Shown one piece after another: positions 19,212 through 29,053 of a stretch of 64,000 nt of DNA. The stretch lies in contig JAMLGU010000005.1 of assembly GCA_023957575.1 (NCBI GenBank), positions 62,001 through 126,000 on the forward strand. Direction: 5' to 3'. The number at the start of each line of letters is the position of its first letter. Positions within the stretch are counted from its first letter, which is position 1. A program made the position numbers and the translations under genes. A model generated the notes under the pieces. It saw nothing but the letters and a program-made list of their open reading frames with translations. It did no database searches and had not been told where the DNA came from. This DNA comes from Chitinophagaceae bacterium (lineage in GTDB: Bacteria; Bacteroidota; Bacteroidia; Chitinophagales; Chitinophagaceae).

Positions 19212-20360
19212 ATGAATTTCGAACAATTGTTTCCGGTTCTTTACCTGATTACCTGGCAACATCTGGTGATGATTGCCGTTGGTTTGGTGTTGATTTATCT
19301 GGCTATTGCCAAAGAATATGAGCCTACCCTCCTCTTGCCTATTGGTTTTGGCGCTATATTGGTAAATATTCCTTTAACATCCGCCCTCACCCAGATTGAT
19401 CCCGAAACAGGTAAGGCATTAGAAGGCGCTTTATCCATTTTTTATGAAGCAGGGATTGCTACCGAAATTTTTCCGCTCCTGATTTTTATAGCTATCGGCG
19501 CTATGATTGACTTCACGCCGCTATTTAAAAATCCATTCTTATTACTATTCGGCGCAGCGGCACAATTTGGCATTTTCTTCACCATCATTGCTGCTACCAT
19601 GATGGGTTTTGACCTGAAGGAAGCAGCTTCCATCGGCATCATTGGCGCTGCAGACGGGCCTACTTCTATTTTTGTTTCGTCCCGGTTTGCTCCCGAATTG
19701 TTGGGGCCTATTTCTGTGGCAGCCTATTCTTACATGGCTTTGGTACCCATCATTCAGCCTCCCGTAATCCGTATGCTTACCAGCAAAAAGGAAAGATGTA
19801 TTCACATGGACGCTAATCCAAGAGTGGCTTCACGTGCTGCATTGATATTGTTTCCGATACTGGTGACCATTGTAGCAGGAATTGTAGCGCCTTCCTCCCT
19901 GGCTTTAATTGGTTTTTTAATGTTTGGAAATTTAATAAGAGAATGTGGCGTACTAAACCGTCTTTCTCAATCGGCACAAAACGAACTCGCAAACATTGTA
20001 ACGATTTTATTAGGCATCACTATTGCCAGTACAATGACGGCAGACAAATTTGTAAACTGGCAAACACTGATGATTATTGGTCTCGGTTTGATCGCTTTCA
20101 TTTTCGACACATTCGGTGGCGTGATGTTTGCTAAAGTCTTAAACATTTTTCTTCCGGCAAACAAAAAGATAAACCCGATGGTGGGTGCCTGCGGTATTTC
20201 TGCGTTCCCGATGTCGGCAAGGGTGATTCACAATATGGGTCAAAAGGAAGACCCGACAAACTATCTGCTGATGCATGCCGTTAGTGCAAACGTTGGTGGA
20301 CAAATAGGCTCAGTGGTAGCAGGAGGCCTGATACTGGCATTGATTCCTTTATTTGCTTAG
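19212..20360 (+). CDS. mmdB: Sodium-translocating decarboxylase beta subunit (OadB/MmdB)
   Basis: The 382-residue membrane protein carries OadB features: LLLPIGFGAILVNIP in the first helices, GAADGPTSIFVSSRFAPELLGPISVAAYSYMALVPIIQPP in the middle with the key Asp of the ADGPT motif and the Tyr/Ser of SYMALVP, and NPMVGACGISAFPMSARV near the end. The subunit decarboxylates carboxybiotin and exports Na+. It ends with TAG. Upstream are terC (11 bases) and the carrier genes; 27 bases downstream is a one-helix protein likely to be part of the same complex. Together with mce this makes a route from methylmalonyl-CoA to propionyl-CoA that conserves energy as a Na+ gradient. Confidence 0.93.
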   Translation: MNFEQLFPVLYLITWQHLVMIAVGLVLIYLAIAKEYEPTLLLPIGFGAILVNIPLTSALTQIDPETGKALEGALSIFYEAGIATEIFPLLIFIAIGAMIDFTPLFKNPFLLLFGAAAQFGIFFTIIAATMMGFDLKEAASIGIIGAADGPTSIFVSSRFAPELLGPISVAAYSYMALVPIIQPPVIRMLTSKKERCIHMDANPRVASRAALILFPILVTIVAGIVAPSSLALIGFLMFGNLIRECGVLNRLSQSAQNELANIVTILLGITIASTMTADKFVNWQTLMIIGLGLIAFIFDTFGGVMFAKVLNIFLPANKKINPMVGACGISAFPMSARVIHNMGQKEDPTNYLLMHAVSANVGGQIGSVVAGGLILALIPLFA

Positions 20361-20387
20361 AAAGATTTTACCTTAAAAAAAAATGAC

Positions 20388-20522
20388 ATGAACGATATTA
20401 CAAAAGCTGCAATTGAAATAACAGGTCTGGGGATGGCCGGAATATTCCTGTTTATGGTTATATTTTATTTTGTGATTCGAGCGATTGACAAATTCTTTCC
20501 TGCCAAAACTGAACCGGAATAA
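20388..20522 (+). CDS. One-helix OadG-like membrane subunit (44 residues)
   Basis: A 45-codon frame runs from the ATG at 20388 to a TAA at 20520-20522, 27 bases after oadB. The product begins MNDITKAAIEITGLGMAG, then has one transmembrane helix (residues about 14-32, IFLFMVIFYFVIRAI), then a short soluble end (DKFFPAKTEPE). A short N-terminus with GLGMAGIF before the helix is the pattern of the N-terminal membrane segment of OadG gamma subunits. I infer that it supplies the anchor missing from the OadG-like protein at 17302-17565. A non-coding explanation is unlikely given the operon position and the clean helix, but the gene is short. Confidence 0.68.
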   Translation: MNDITKAAIEITGLGMAGIFLFMVIFYFVIRAIDKFFPAKTEPE

Positions 20523-20538
20523 TTTGTTATTTCCCGTT

Positions 20539-23208
20539 TTATTTTACTTCTACAAACGTAAACATCCATTTTACGGGATTTTGCCAGTTTTTCCCTTTGA
20601 AGGAGCCCACAGGCGCTTTAATGAGTACGTCATTCCAGCCTTTTTGTAAATAAATTTTTGTAGGCTTTCTAAGCTCATATCCTTCGTCAATCAAAGGAAT
20701 CTCCATATTTCCTTTTTGTCCGGCATGCTTCCACAATGGAGGAGCGATTAAATTTCCATTTACCCAAACTGCACTTTTTTTATAGTCCCATTCACCCGCA
20801 GGCGGTGTGTCAGAGTCCTGAGACCTGGATATATTGTAAAAACCAATCCAGAAATTTTTGAAACCTTCTTCATCACTCCAGATGCGGCGAGTGGCATACC
20901 AGGTCGTGTTTTCTTTAGCCACTTCGTCAATGGCGCCTTTAATCTGGGGCGCCCACCAATGGCGCAAAATAATAGTAGCGCCAATCTCTTCTTTATAAGG
21001 CTTTGTTTTTGCAGGATTAAAACTTTTAAACTCCGGTTCAAATTTTTTGGTCAAATCGCCTCCATTGTCATAAGGGCCATATAAGTTCCACTTAATATCC
21101 TGTTGCGCAAAATAGGGGAACGGCTTTTTTTTGAAATACAAATTTTTATGCACCAGCAGCCGATTTTCAAATTCGGCAAAATCACTCACTCTTTTTTCTC
21201 CCGGACTACCAATATTAGCCACCCATCCCTGTACCCCACCACCCTTCCAGGTTCTTTCGGCAAAAGCCAGCATCCCGGGATATACTAAATTCATCCGTAT
21301 TGCATCTTCTTCCTTTTCTACCCTTCTGTCGGGCCAAAGGCAAAGGATAGCGCCCAACATCTGATCATCGCCTTTAATCCGGTTACCAATCTGCCTGTTG
21401 AAAATGGTGGTTACCCCTTCAAACGGATCCATGTGATTAAGGTACAAATGCCTCGAATCAATCAGTGGTGCATGACTTTTTTCGGCCTCCGTAAAATCTT
21501 CCATCCAAAGTTGACGATAGGTTTTTTCATCCAGATTACCTCCGGGGCTCCAGCCAATCGTCTTTACGCCCCTGCTCTGAACTAACTGAATCATTTCGGG
21601 AAGAAAATTTTTGTTGGTAATTTTCACTTCATCACCGCCAATATGCAGGTAGTGTATTTTATAGGTATCCAGAAATTCGTTGACAATATTTTTTACATAC
21701 ATCATTCCCGAGTCGCTCTGCATATCCACGCCCATTGCTCTTCTGAAAGCAGCGCTATGGCCGGGCATGTCAATTTCAGGTATCAGGATGATATGCCTAT
21801 CGGCACAATAGTTAATCAATTCCTGCAACTCCTGCTCCGAATAGAAAAATCCTTTATTTCGAATCATATTCTCACCGGCGGTAAGCTGCGGGTACATCTT
21901 ACTGGCAAAACGCCAGGCAATGTCTTCGGTGCCATGAAAATGGAAAACGTTGAGCTTGTATTGTGCCATCGCGTCAATCTGCTGCTTTAAGAGTTCCATT
22001 GACATATAATTGCGCCCCACATCTACCATGTACCCTCTCATCGAATAAGCAGGTTCATCATTAATCTGGCAATTATCTATCAAAGCGCCATCTCTGGCAA
22101 GCTGCCACAGCGTTTGGATGCCGTTAAACACACCATGAGCCGCATTACCGTAAATAAGGACTTTATTATCTGTTACCGACAATTGATAGGCTTCATTATT
22201 ACTTTCTTTTTTGGCAGTATTTAATTTTAGTTCGATGTAAATTTTATCCTTTTTTACCTTACTCTTTATTTCGGCTTGGTAACCTTTCTGCCTGATTAAT
22301 TTTTGCAGATGTTTGGCTTCTTTTTCCAAACCCGGTTGTGTTACTAAGATTGTTTTGCACTGATATAGTGGAAATGCTCCCTGCTTCCAGCTTAATTGTA
22401 CCGGAGCCGGAATCAGCGCAGGACGCTCGCCCGCATCGTAAATGTACGGAAACACTAAATGCTTCCAAAGCATATAACCATCTCCCAACAAATGAAGACC
22501 ATCATTACTGTATCGACGGTTTAGATATCCTTCGGAATTGATGAAACTATCAAATAAGTTTACATAAGTGAACTGATGCTTTTTAGCATATAGTTCCAGC
22601 TGGCGATTAACCGCTTTAATTTTCGGCGTATTTCCGGTGTGATTTTTAAACTTGTCAGAACCCGGATTAACGGGCAGAATGCTTTGTACATAAACCTTTG
22701 TAGCCGGTGAAAGCAAATGAGTAAATTTTACAATCTCCAGTATATTTTTTACGACGCTGTCTGTACTGATTCCTTTCGACAGGTCGTTGGTGCCAATCAT
22801 CAGAAAAATCTTATCCGGCTTCCTGTCAGTGATTTCTTTTAACCGGTTTAATACACCAATCGTAACATCGGCGCTGATTCCCCGGTTTTTGATTCGGCTA
22901 TCGCCAAAAAGTTCCTGCCACTCTCCCCCATCGGTAATGCTGTTTCCCAGAAAAATAATATCTCCTTTAGTTTGAGGGAGGTTTTTAAATAAGGTTGTCT
23001 GCTGGTGCCAATAGGTTGAAAACAACGTATCAGGCCAAGAGGGTAATTGACCGTTTTGAGAAAATGAATGGGTTGCAAACCAAAAATTGCAACCCATTAC
23101 GAGTAAGATTGAAAAATACTTTTTTACAATCTTTAAAGTTTTTAGCTTTTTTCGATTGAACAAAGCAAGAAACAGTAAGGTCATTAATGTTACCATTGAT
23201 TTAGACAT
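20539..23208 (-). CDS. SGNH esterase-GH20 beta-N-acetylhexosaminidase fusion
   Basis: This 889-residue secreted protein joins two catalytic modules. Residues about 60-255 are an SGNH/GDSL hydrolase: GNSIT (88-92, nucleophile Ser90), GTND (139-142) and DGLH (236-239) are the expected blocks I, III and V. Residues about 265-380 are the GH20 beta domain and about 385-660 the GH20 catalytic barrel, with HIGGDEV (522-528), where D526 and E527 are the polarising and acid/base pair. A 200-residue C-terminal beta region ends it. It could remove O-acetyl groups and beta-linked GlcNAc/GalNAc from one chain. The N-terminus is odd: two hydrophobic stretches (5-17 and 31-48), so the real start may be later. 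It is the last gene of the GH29-GH2-GH20 group. Confidence 0.88.
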   Translation of the reverse strand: MSKSMVTLMTLLFLALFNRKKLKTLKIVKKYFSILLVMGCNFWFATHSFSQNGQLPSWPDTLFSTYWHQQTTLFKNLPQTKGDIIFLGNSITDGGEWQELFGDSRIKNRGISADVTIGVLNRLKEITDRKPDKIFLMIGTNDLSKGISTDSVVKNILEIVKFTHLLSPATKVYVQSILPVNPGSDKFKNHTGNTPKIKAVNRQLELYAKKHQFTYVNLFDSFINSEGYLNRRYSNDGLHLLGDGYMLWKHLVFPYIYDAGERPALIPAPVQLSWKQGAFPLYQCKTILVTQPGLEKEAKHLQKLIRQKGYQAEIKSKVKKDKIYIELKLNTAKKESNNEAYQLSVTDNKVLIYGNAAHGVFNGIQTLWQLARDGALIDNCQINDEPAYSMRGYMVDVGRNYMSMELLKQQIDAMAQYKLNVFHFHGTEDIAWRFASKMYPQLTAGENMIRNKGFFYSEQELQELINYCADRHIILIPEIDMPGHSAAFRRAMGVDMQSDSGMMYVKNIVNEFLDTYKIHYLHIGGDEVKITNKNFLPEMIQLVQSRGVKTIGWSPGGNLDEKTYRQLWMEDFTEAEKSHAPLIDSRHLYLNHMDPFEGVTTIFNRQIGNRIKGDDQMLGAILCLWPDRRVEKEEDAIRMNLVYPGMLAFAERTWKGGGVQGWVANIGSPGEKRVSDFAEFENRLLVHKNLYFKKKPFPYFAQQDIKWNLYGPYDNGGDLTKKFEPEFKSFNPAKTKPYKEEIGATIILRHWWAPQIKGAIDEVAKENTTWYATRRIWSDEEGFKNFWIGFYNISRSQDSDTPPAGEWDYKKSAVWVNGNLIAPPLWKHAGQKGNMEIPLIDEGYELRKPTKIYLQKGWNDVLIKAPVGSFKGKNWQNPVKWMFTFVEVK

Positions 23209-23253
23209 TTTTCAAATTAGGCGGGAAAATAAGGAAAAATTTTATTATTTCAA

Positions 23254-25287
23254 TCATTTCCTCGTCCAAATCATTTCATCCGTAAAGGACCGGTTACCTT
23301 GTTTTGCGGTCACCTGAATTTTGTTCTTCCCTTTTTTAAGATGTACATCGTAAAGCGTATGTTTATCATTCACGCCCGGCCTTCCGTTAATCGTTTTACC
23401 ATTAACCTTCAACACAGCCGATGGTATATTTGAAAATAATTGCACTGTATTATCAGGCTTTGTGCGAATATCATCTCTTCTGTTTGCCAGATACACCATC
23501 GGCTCCGAATTCCAGTTGGCTTTGTACCAGTAAAAAGCATCTTTTTTTCTTTTGCGATCAAAGGTGATGATGCCCTTCAGGTTTCGGGCATTAACGCCGC
23601 CCCGGTTCCAAAGCGGTGTGGCAAACTCAAACATGTTCCAGAAATAAGAAGCCAGCAGGTATGGATGTTTTTGTATGATTGCCCACTGCTGAATATGAGT
23701 TTCTGTCTGATAGTTTTCGGGTGAGAACTGGCCGTTCACCGGATCAATACTTTTCGGATTGGCCAATGTGTCAATCCCTTGGTCTATGTTGCCGTCAGCC
23801 CCATACTCGGTAAGCATCACCTTATAATCAGGATATTCCTTTTCAAGACCTGAAGCCCATTTCTCTAAATCATCAATCTTACCTTCATACCAGCCATAGT
23901 AGCGATTCATACCCTGTACATCGCAATTCAGGTTTTCAAATCTGCTCATACTACCATATCCGTTTACTGAAACGGTGTAACGATAAGGATCATTTATTTT
24001 TGCAATATCATTCAGTTCTCGCGTCAGTACTGGCACATAATCATCTTTAGTTTTTCCATATACCTCATTATGCATTCCCCAGATATAAATAGACGGGTGA
24101 TTGCGGTTTTGCCTCACGAGTTCTTCCATTTGTTGTTTGGCATTGGCCGCCTCCTGAAATGATACTGCATTCACAAAAGGAATTTCGGCCCAGGTGAGAA
24201 AACCCAACGAATCTGCAAGGGCATAAATATGATCTGATTGCTGATAATGAGCCAAACGGATTGTAGTGGCGCCTATTTCTTTAATCAGCATCATGTCTTC
24301 TTTTTCCTGTTCGGGAGAGAGGGCGCTTCCATATTGCCAACGATCCTGATGTCGGGTAACACCATACATCGGATATTTTTCACCATTCAGGTAAACGCCT
24401 TTCCCTGCAATGAGTTCAATGGTACGAAGTCCTAAAGGTTCTTCTACCCTGTCCATTTCTTTATTGTCTTTAAGCAAGATGGCTGAAATTTTATACAAAT
24501 AAGGATCTTTGATTCCGTTCCAAAGGTGCGGGTTTACCAACTCTACTTCTCCGGTTGTATATGTAACACCCTGAGGAGAAACCGTCACCGGCTTTTGAGA
24601 CTTTGCAACCAAAGCGCCATTATGGTCTGATATTGTAATGGTTAATACAATACTCTGATGCAGCCTCTCCTTGTTTTCTAATTTAGCCTTTACCAACACT
24701 TTTGCCTTTTGCGCTGATACATCTTTTTGAATAACCTGAATTCCGGATGAAGCATAATCGGTAACCGAAAAATTTACGGGAGCAGTTACAATCATATTTG
24801 CCTGCCGGTAAATTCCGCCATATATCGGAAACAAGAAATTATTAATCGGAATGATCGTTTTATCAGGCGTATTGTTAGCCTTTACCAAAATTTCATTTTG
24901 TGCGCCATAGTTAATCACATTGGTAATTTCAAATGCAAATGCGCTGTAAGCCCCTTTATGTTCGGTCAAAAACTTACCATTAACATAAACTGTGGCAACC
25001 TGTCCCACTCCTCCAAACCTTAAAAAAATTCTTTTTCCCTTTGACTGATTATCTACATATATTTTCTTCCGGTAAAAACCATTTCCGATATAGAAATTCT
25101 TACCGGTCTGCATATCCGTCTGATTGTAAGTATGTGGCAGTGTTACCGGTTCCCATACACCGGCAGAAGTATCTTTTGTAAAAGACCAATCATTGTTGAA
25201 ATCGATAATCTGTCTGCTTCCTTGAGCAAATAGAAACGATGTTGACATCAAAATAAGAATAGCAATTAATAGTATTTTTTTCATCAT
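23254..25287 (-). CDS. Secreted glycoside hydrolase family 2 beta-galactosidase-like enzyme
   Basis: The 677-residue protein has a signal peptide (LILMSTSFLFAQ) and the GH2 order: a jelly-roll domain (about 25-170, WEPVTLPHTYN, YGGIYR), an Ig-like domain (about 170-290), and a TIM barrel. GMHNE carries the acid/base Glu408 and LTEYGADG the nucleophile Glu494. GVTRHQD (309-315) matches the conserved histidine loop. It lacks the extra C-terminal domains of LacZ. beta-Galactosidase is most likely; beta-glucuronidase is an alternative because LTEYG also occurs there. It sits 21 bases downstream of the broken fucosidase and 45 upstream of the GH20 fusion, so it belongs to a system that trims fucosylated, galactosylated, GlcNAc-containing glycans. 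Confidence 0.87.
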   Translation of the reverse strand: MMKKILLIAILILMSTSFLFAQGSRQIIDFNNDWSFTKDTSAGVWEPVTLPHTYNQTDMQTGKNFYIGNGFYRKKIYVDNQSKGKRIFLRFGGVGQVATVYVNGKFLTEHKGAYSAFAFEITNVINYGAQNEILVKANNTPDKTIIPINNFLFPIYGGIYRQANMIVTAPVNFSVTDYASSGIQVIQKDVSAQKAKVLVKAKLENKERLHQSIVLTITISDHNGALVAKSQKPVTVSPQGVTYTTGEVELVNPHLWNGIKDPYLYKISAILLKDNKEMDRVEEPLGLRTIELIAGKGVYLNGEKYPMYGVTRHQDRWQYGSALSPEQEKEDMMLIKEIGATTIRLAHYQQSDHIYALADSLGFLTWAEIPFVNAVSFQEAANAKQQMEELVRQNRNHPSIYIWGMHNEVYGKTKDDYVPVLTRELNDIAKINDPYRYTVSVNGYGSMSRFENLNCDVQGMNRYYGWYEGKIDDLEKWASGLEKEYPDYKVMLTEYGADGNIDQGIDTLANPKSIDPVNGQFSPENYQTETHIQQWAIIQKHPYLLASYFWNMFEFATPLWNRGGVNARNLKGIITFDRKRKKDAFYWYKANWNSEPMVYLANRRDDIRTKPDNTVQLFSNIPSAVLKVNGKTINGRPGVNDKHTLYDVHLKKGKNKIQVTAKQGNRSFTDEMIWTRK

Positions 25288-25308
25288 GAAGGGATTAATT
25301 TATTAATG

Positions 25309-26757
25309 TTAGGTTTTTGCTTTTTGGTACTCTACTGCTGATTTATTTTCCTTGTCCGTTGTTTCCAGCACAATCACTTTTGGTTGCAAAGGTGTTTCTT
25401 TCAGATAAATGAAAAACTCGCTGCCTTTGGCATCTTTGGCTATTTCTTCAGTGTCAAAAGAGATACTGTTATTTTGCAGGTCATAGAGTTTTTTAATTCC
25501 CATGCCCGGTAATAGTTTCAACCTCAACGCTTTGTTCACCGGCACATTAAAGACTATCAGATAATAGTTGCCCGTTTTTCGGCTTTTGGTAATGTATCCC
25601 CAATCCTGCTTGTCAAGACCTGCATATCCTGCGTTATAAATGGCTTCATTATTTACCTGCATCCAATCGCCTATTTCTTTGGCTAATTTTGTTTCCTCGG
25701 GTCTTATTGCGCCTTTTCCATCAGGACCAAAATTCAACACAAAATTACCACCCATCGAAACTGATCTCGCCATCATTTCAATCAACTCAACAGATGATTT
25801 TACATGCCCTTTCCACTCCGAGTGGTAGCCCCATTGGTTTTCGGGCACGGTCATCACGCAATCCCAGTCATTGCCATGCACATCTTCAATCGTTTTTGGC
25901 AACTTACGTTCCCACCCCTGCTCATAATCGCCCATCAGGTCGCCATTGCTGTCGAAGTGCCTGCGACCATACTCATCGGCACGAAAGCGACTGCCAATAA
26001 TCAGCCCCGGATTCATTGCTCTCAATTCTTTTTCAAGGCTATCTGTAAAACCAGCCTGTTGTACCCACGCCGCATCCCAGGTTCCATCAAACCAGAAACC
26101 TTTAGTTTTAGGATAGAGCGTTAAAAGTTCTTTCAATTGATTGGCTGTAAAGGTTTTAAAATCTTCATAAGCTTTATTATCAGCTTCCGTTTTCAGTGAG
26201 GTGCGGTATCCCGGATGATTCCAGTCTATGATTGAAAAATATAAATACACGTCAATCCCTTCTTAACTATATGCGTCTATAACTTGTTTTACGATGTCTT
26301 TTTTATAGGGCGAAGCGGCAATTGTATAATCGGTGTATTTGCTTGGCCACAGGCAAAAACCATCATGATGTTTGGTAGTAAATATCATGTATCGTGCACC
26401 CATTGCTTTTGCTTGTTTAGCCTAGGCAGTCGCATTAAAATTTTTGGCATCAAATTGTTTATACAGATTATCATAATCAGCTTTTGGCATTTCATTCCAG
26501 GAGCGAATCCATTCTGCTGCACCACCATAATATTTCCTATTCCAGTGGCCACCCGCAATGGCATACACACCCCAATGAATAAACTGACCCAGTCCATAGC
26601 TGCGCCATCGCTCCATTGCAGCATCCTGGCGCTTTCCAAGACGATGAGCTCCATGTTCTAAATAAACAGATGACCGCTGGGCAACCGCTCCGGGAAACTG
26701 GGCATCAGAAAAAAAAGCAGTAAATAGCAATACAATAGAAAGAATGAGTTTGGGCAT
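25309..26757 (-). pseudogene. GH29 alpha-L-fucosidase disrupted by two in-frame stops
   Basis: From the ATG at 26757 to 25309 one continuous frame of 483 codons spells a secreted GH29 fucosidase. The signal is MPKLILSIVLLFTAFFSDAQ, followed by RWRSYGLGQFIHWGVYA, then KAMGARYMIFTTKHHDGFCLW, EGIDVYLYFSIIDW, the nucleophile region TKGFWFDGTWD, and ENQWGYHSEW. It is broken at codon 112 (TAG at 26424-26422, in the context NATA-stop-AKQAK where Trp is usual) and at codon 165 (TAA at 26265-26263, context DAYS-stop-EGIDV). There is no frame shift, since both pieces share the frame. TAG is used as a stop by mmdB and the aminotransferase here, so readthrough is unlikely. It is therefore probably a recent pseudogene. 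Confidence 0.85.
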
Positions 26758-26860
26758 AACATTTTTTTAGTGTTATTATTTCAATACTACTGCAATATTA
26801 CAAAATAAAACCACCCTAAACCCGCATTTTATTGTTCAAACGATTGAACAGTTTGCATTA

Positions 26861-27166
26861 TCAATATCTTTCCCTGTTGCGCTGGTATCTTCTTATCCGG
26901 TCTGCCGCTCGCCTTTGCTTGGCGGCTATTTTATTTTTCTCATCCGGCGAAAGATATCCGTCTCTTCTGTATTTCCTTATAGTATTCTCAATTGCATTTT
27001 GCTCATCCATAAGTTTATAATATTCGCGCTGCGTTATTCGTCGTTTTTTATAGATACTGTTAATGCTTGCTTTTTGCTGCCGTACTACTCTCTCAAAATT
27101 TTGAGCAAAAGACATATTGCTAATTACAAATGAAAAGGCGCATAATAATAGTATTTTTTTTAGCAT
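26861..27166 (-). CDS. Small secreted basic protein of unknown function
   Basis: The 101-residue product has a signal peptide ending SFAQ (residue 22), followed by a strongly basic helical region with many Arg, Lys and Tyr: KKRRITQREYYKLMDEQNAIENTIRKY and KNKIAAKQRRAADRIRRYQRN. It looks like a short amphipathic or coiled-coil protein of the outer membrane or periplasm. I recognise no enzyme motif. It is separated by about 100 bases from the fucosidase pseudogene and by another 100 from the GT39-like gene, both on the same strand, and probably has its own transcript. The codon use and signal make it a real gene. Confidence 0.7.
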   Translation of the reverse strand: MLKKILLLCAFSFVISNMSFAQNFERVVRQQKASINSIYKKRRITQREYYKLMDEQNAIENTIRKYRRDGYLSPDEKNKIAAKQRRAADRIRRYQRNRERY

Positions 27167-27267
27167 AACGAAAAATTTTAGTGTTCCAAATGATGTTTAA
27201 AAAAAGGCCGTTCTAACCAGCAATATCAAAATTACACAAAGAAGCATGAAAATCGACAATGATATCA

Positions 27268-28884
27268 TTAATGGCCCACCCTTTTTCCCAAATATCCCAA
27301 TACATAAATAGTATCGGTAGAGTTTCTTGATAATGTCCAGGGTGGAATTCCAAAGTTATTATGATATAATCCTAAAAAGTGATTTCCCGAAAAGAATGAA
27401 AAAGGACCGGTTTTTTGCCAAAGTTTTGCCAGAAGCGTAACTTCCAACGAAGAAGAAATCCGATACTGAGAAACACCTTTCGGCAAAACCAAAATATCTC
27501 CTTCTTTAAGATCAGACGAATCTAAATAATAAGTTTTCATTCCATTTTTTAGCGCATACCAATACCACCCTCCGATTCCGGTAGTCCAGATGGTACGATA
27601 ATCTGGCACACCTTCCCTTATTTCGGCAGCCGATTTTTTGAAAAATTCCGCGTGTTTCCAATCAGAAATTCCCAACAATAGGCTCAAAATAAAAGAACCT
27701 ACGAGTGTAAAGTTCAAAATAATTTTCTTACTGAATACAAAGGTCTTTGAAACCAAAAGCAAAATAAATGGTACTACCGTTAAAATATGCCTTGTAGCCA
27801 TAAAGGGCGCAAAGAGAATCAGAAATAATGATATTGCAGCAATAAATAAAAAAATAGCGCCGTCATCTGTATGAAGAAAGCTAAAAAAATTTTTGTTTAA
27901 TTTCTTATTAAAACCGATTTTCAAAACATACCATAAAATAAATAAACCATTCACAAAAAACAATCCCTCTAAGAACCATCTGATTTGGTCATCATATTGA
28001 TTGGATAAAAAATAAAAAGCAACCACCAACAATAGTGAAACAGCCGAGGTGAGGTACACAAATCTTTTATTCAACTTATAGCCTGTAAACTTATTAAACA
28101 CTAATACTCCAAACGCTGAAATACTCCCCAATCCGGTAACAAAGGCCCAGAACAACTCTGGTCTGCCGTAAAATGGCCGGGCGCTTCTGCCCAATAGATG
28201 AACACCGCCATATTCCCAATAATTCCATAATGACCAAAGAACCAGAAATCCGAAGGGTATTAACAGATAGAATAAATTTTTGAATTGCCTCTTGACCAGA
28301 AAAATAATACCAACGGCAAAAATTACAGGCAGAAAAATATACTTGGTAAAAACACCCATAGTTAAAAATAGCATTGCAAGCAGGTAATGCTTTTTTTTCT
28401 TTGTTTTTTCTGCCAACAAAAGCTGATAAAACGCTGCAAGTAAAAAGCAAACTACCGGCACATCTGTCATCACATTTTGATTGACCACAAAAGCAGGAGT
28501 AAAGCCAAATAGCGCTGTTAGCAAAAGAGGCATTGGGGAACCATATAATCTGGCGATTTTATAAAATATAAAAAGCGAAAAAAATGAAAACACACTCAAA
28601 AAAAGATGTAAGGGAATTTCATTAAAGCCAAATAAAGCTGCAACACCTGCAATCAAATAAAAAAACAATGAAGGCTGATTCGCCTTGTAAAATGGTTCAG
28701 GATTTTCATTCTCCCACCTAATCAAACCAGACATAGGTTGCAATGGATGTTTGCTAATATGTTGGGCTGCTATAAGATGAAAGGTATCATCGGCATGAAA
28801 TGCCTTATTGAAATTGATGGCAGTTAAAAAAAGCCAAATCAGAAATATACCAAAAAGTGGTTTGATAAAAAGTTGTTTGTTCAA
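27268..28884 (-). CDS. GT39-like membrane glycosyltransferase (ArnT/PMT-type)
   Basis: The 538-residue protein has about ten to twelve hydrophobic helices and a soluble C-terminal part of about 130 residues. After helix 1 comes FHADDTFHLIAAQHI, where the acidic pair (about residues 32-34) fits the catalytic Asp of the GT-C/GT39 family, and later NQPSLFFYLIAGVAALFG and a membrane core. Such enzymes move a sugar or another group from a polyprenyl-phosphate donor at the outer face of the inner membrane. The acceptor is unknown. The frame has no ATG near its start: the codon at 28884 is TTG and the first ATG would be at residue 52, after the catalytic loop, so I use TTG. It is divergent from the FAD oxidoreductase. 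Confidence 0.72.
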   Translation of the reverse strand: MNKQLFIKPLFGIFLIWLFLTAINFNKAFHADDTFHLIAAQHISKHPLQPMSGLIRWENENPEPFYKANQPSLFFYLIAGVAALFGFNEIPLHLFLSVFSFFSLFIFYKIARLYGSPMPLLLTALFGFTPAFVVNQNVMTDVPVVCFLLAAFYQLLLAEKTKKKKHYLLAMLFLTMGVFTKYIFLPVIFAVGIIFLVKRQFKNLFYLLIPFGFLVLWSLWNYWEYGGVHLLGRSARPFYGRPELFWAFVTGLGSISAFGVLVFNKFTGYKLNKRFVYLTSAVSLLLVVAFYFLSNQYDDQIRWFLEGLFFVNGLFILWYVLKIGFNKKLNKNFFSFLHTDDGAIFLFIAAISLFLILFAPFMATRHILTVVPFILLLVSKTFVFSKKIILNFTLVGSFILSLLLGISDWKHAEFFKKSAAEIREGVPDYRTIWTTGIGGWYWYALKNGMKTYYLDSSDLKEGDILVLPKGVSQYRISSSLEVTLLAKLWQKTGPFSFFSGNHFLGLYHNNFGIPPWTLSRNSTDTIYVLGYLGKRVGH

Positions 28885-29031
28885 AATTGAAAAAATTATG
28901 AAAAAGAAATCAAATCGTTTGTTTTGTAAACAATATTATCGTGTTTGAAGCAATTTTCAAAAATAAATTCCCATTGCAAACAAAAATCAATTTTTCCTAA
29001 CCCAATAAACTCTCCTCTGACAGAATATTTA

Positions 29032-29039
29032 TAATTTTG
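29032..29039 (+). promoter_or_regulatory. -7 promoter element of the FAD oxidoreductase gene
   Basis: TAATTTTG at 29032-29039 matches TAnnTTTG, 15 bases before the ATG at 29054. I see no good TTTG -33 element. Confidence 0.45.
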
Positions 29040-29053
29040 GCAAATTAAAGTTT

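Noticed and set aside
25309..26250. C-terminal fucosidase fragment as an independent gene
   Set aside because: It begins in the middle of a GH29 domain without signal peptide, in the same frame as the N-terminal piece.
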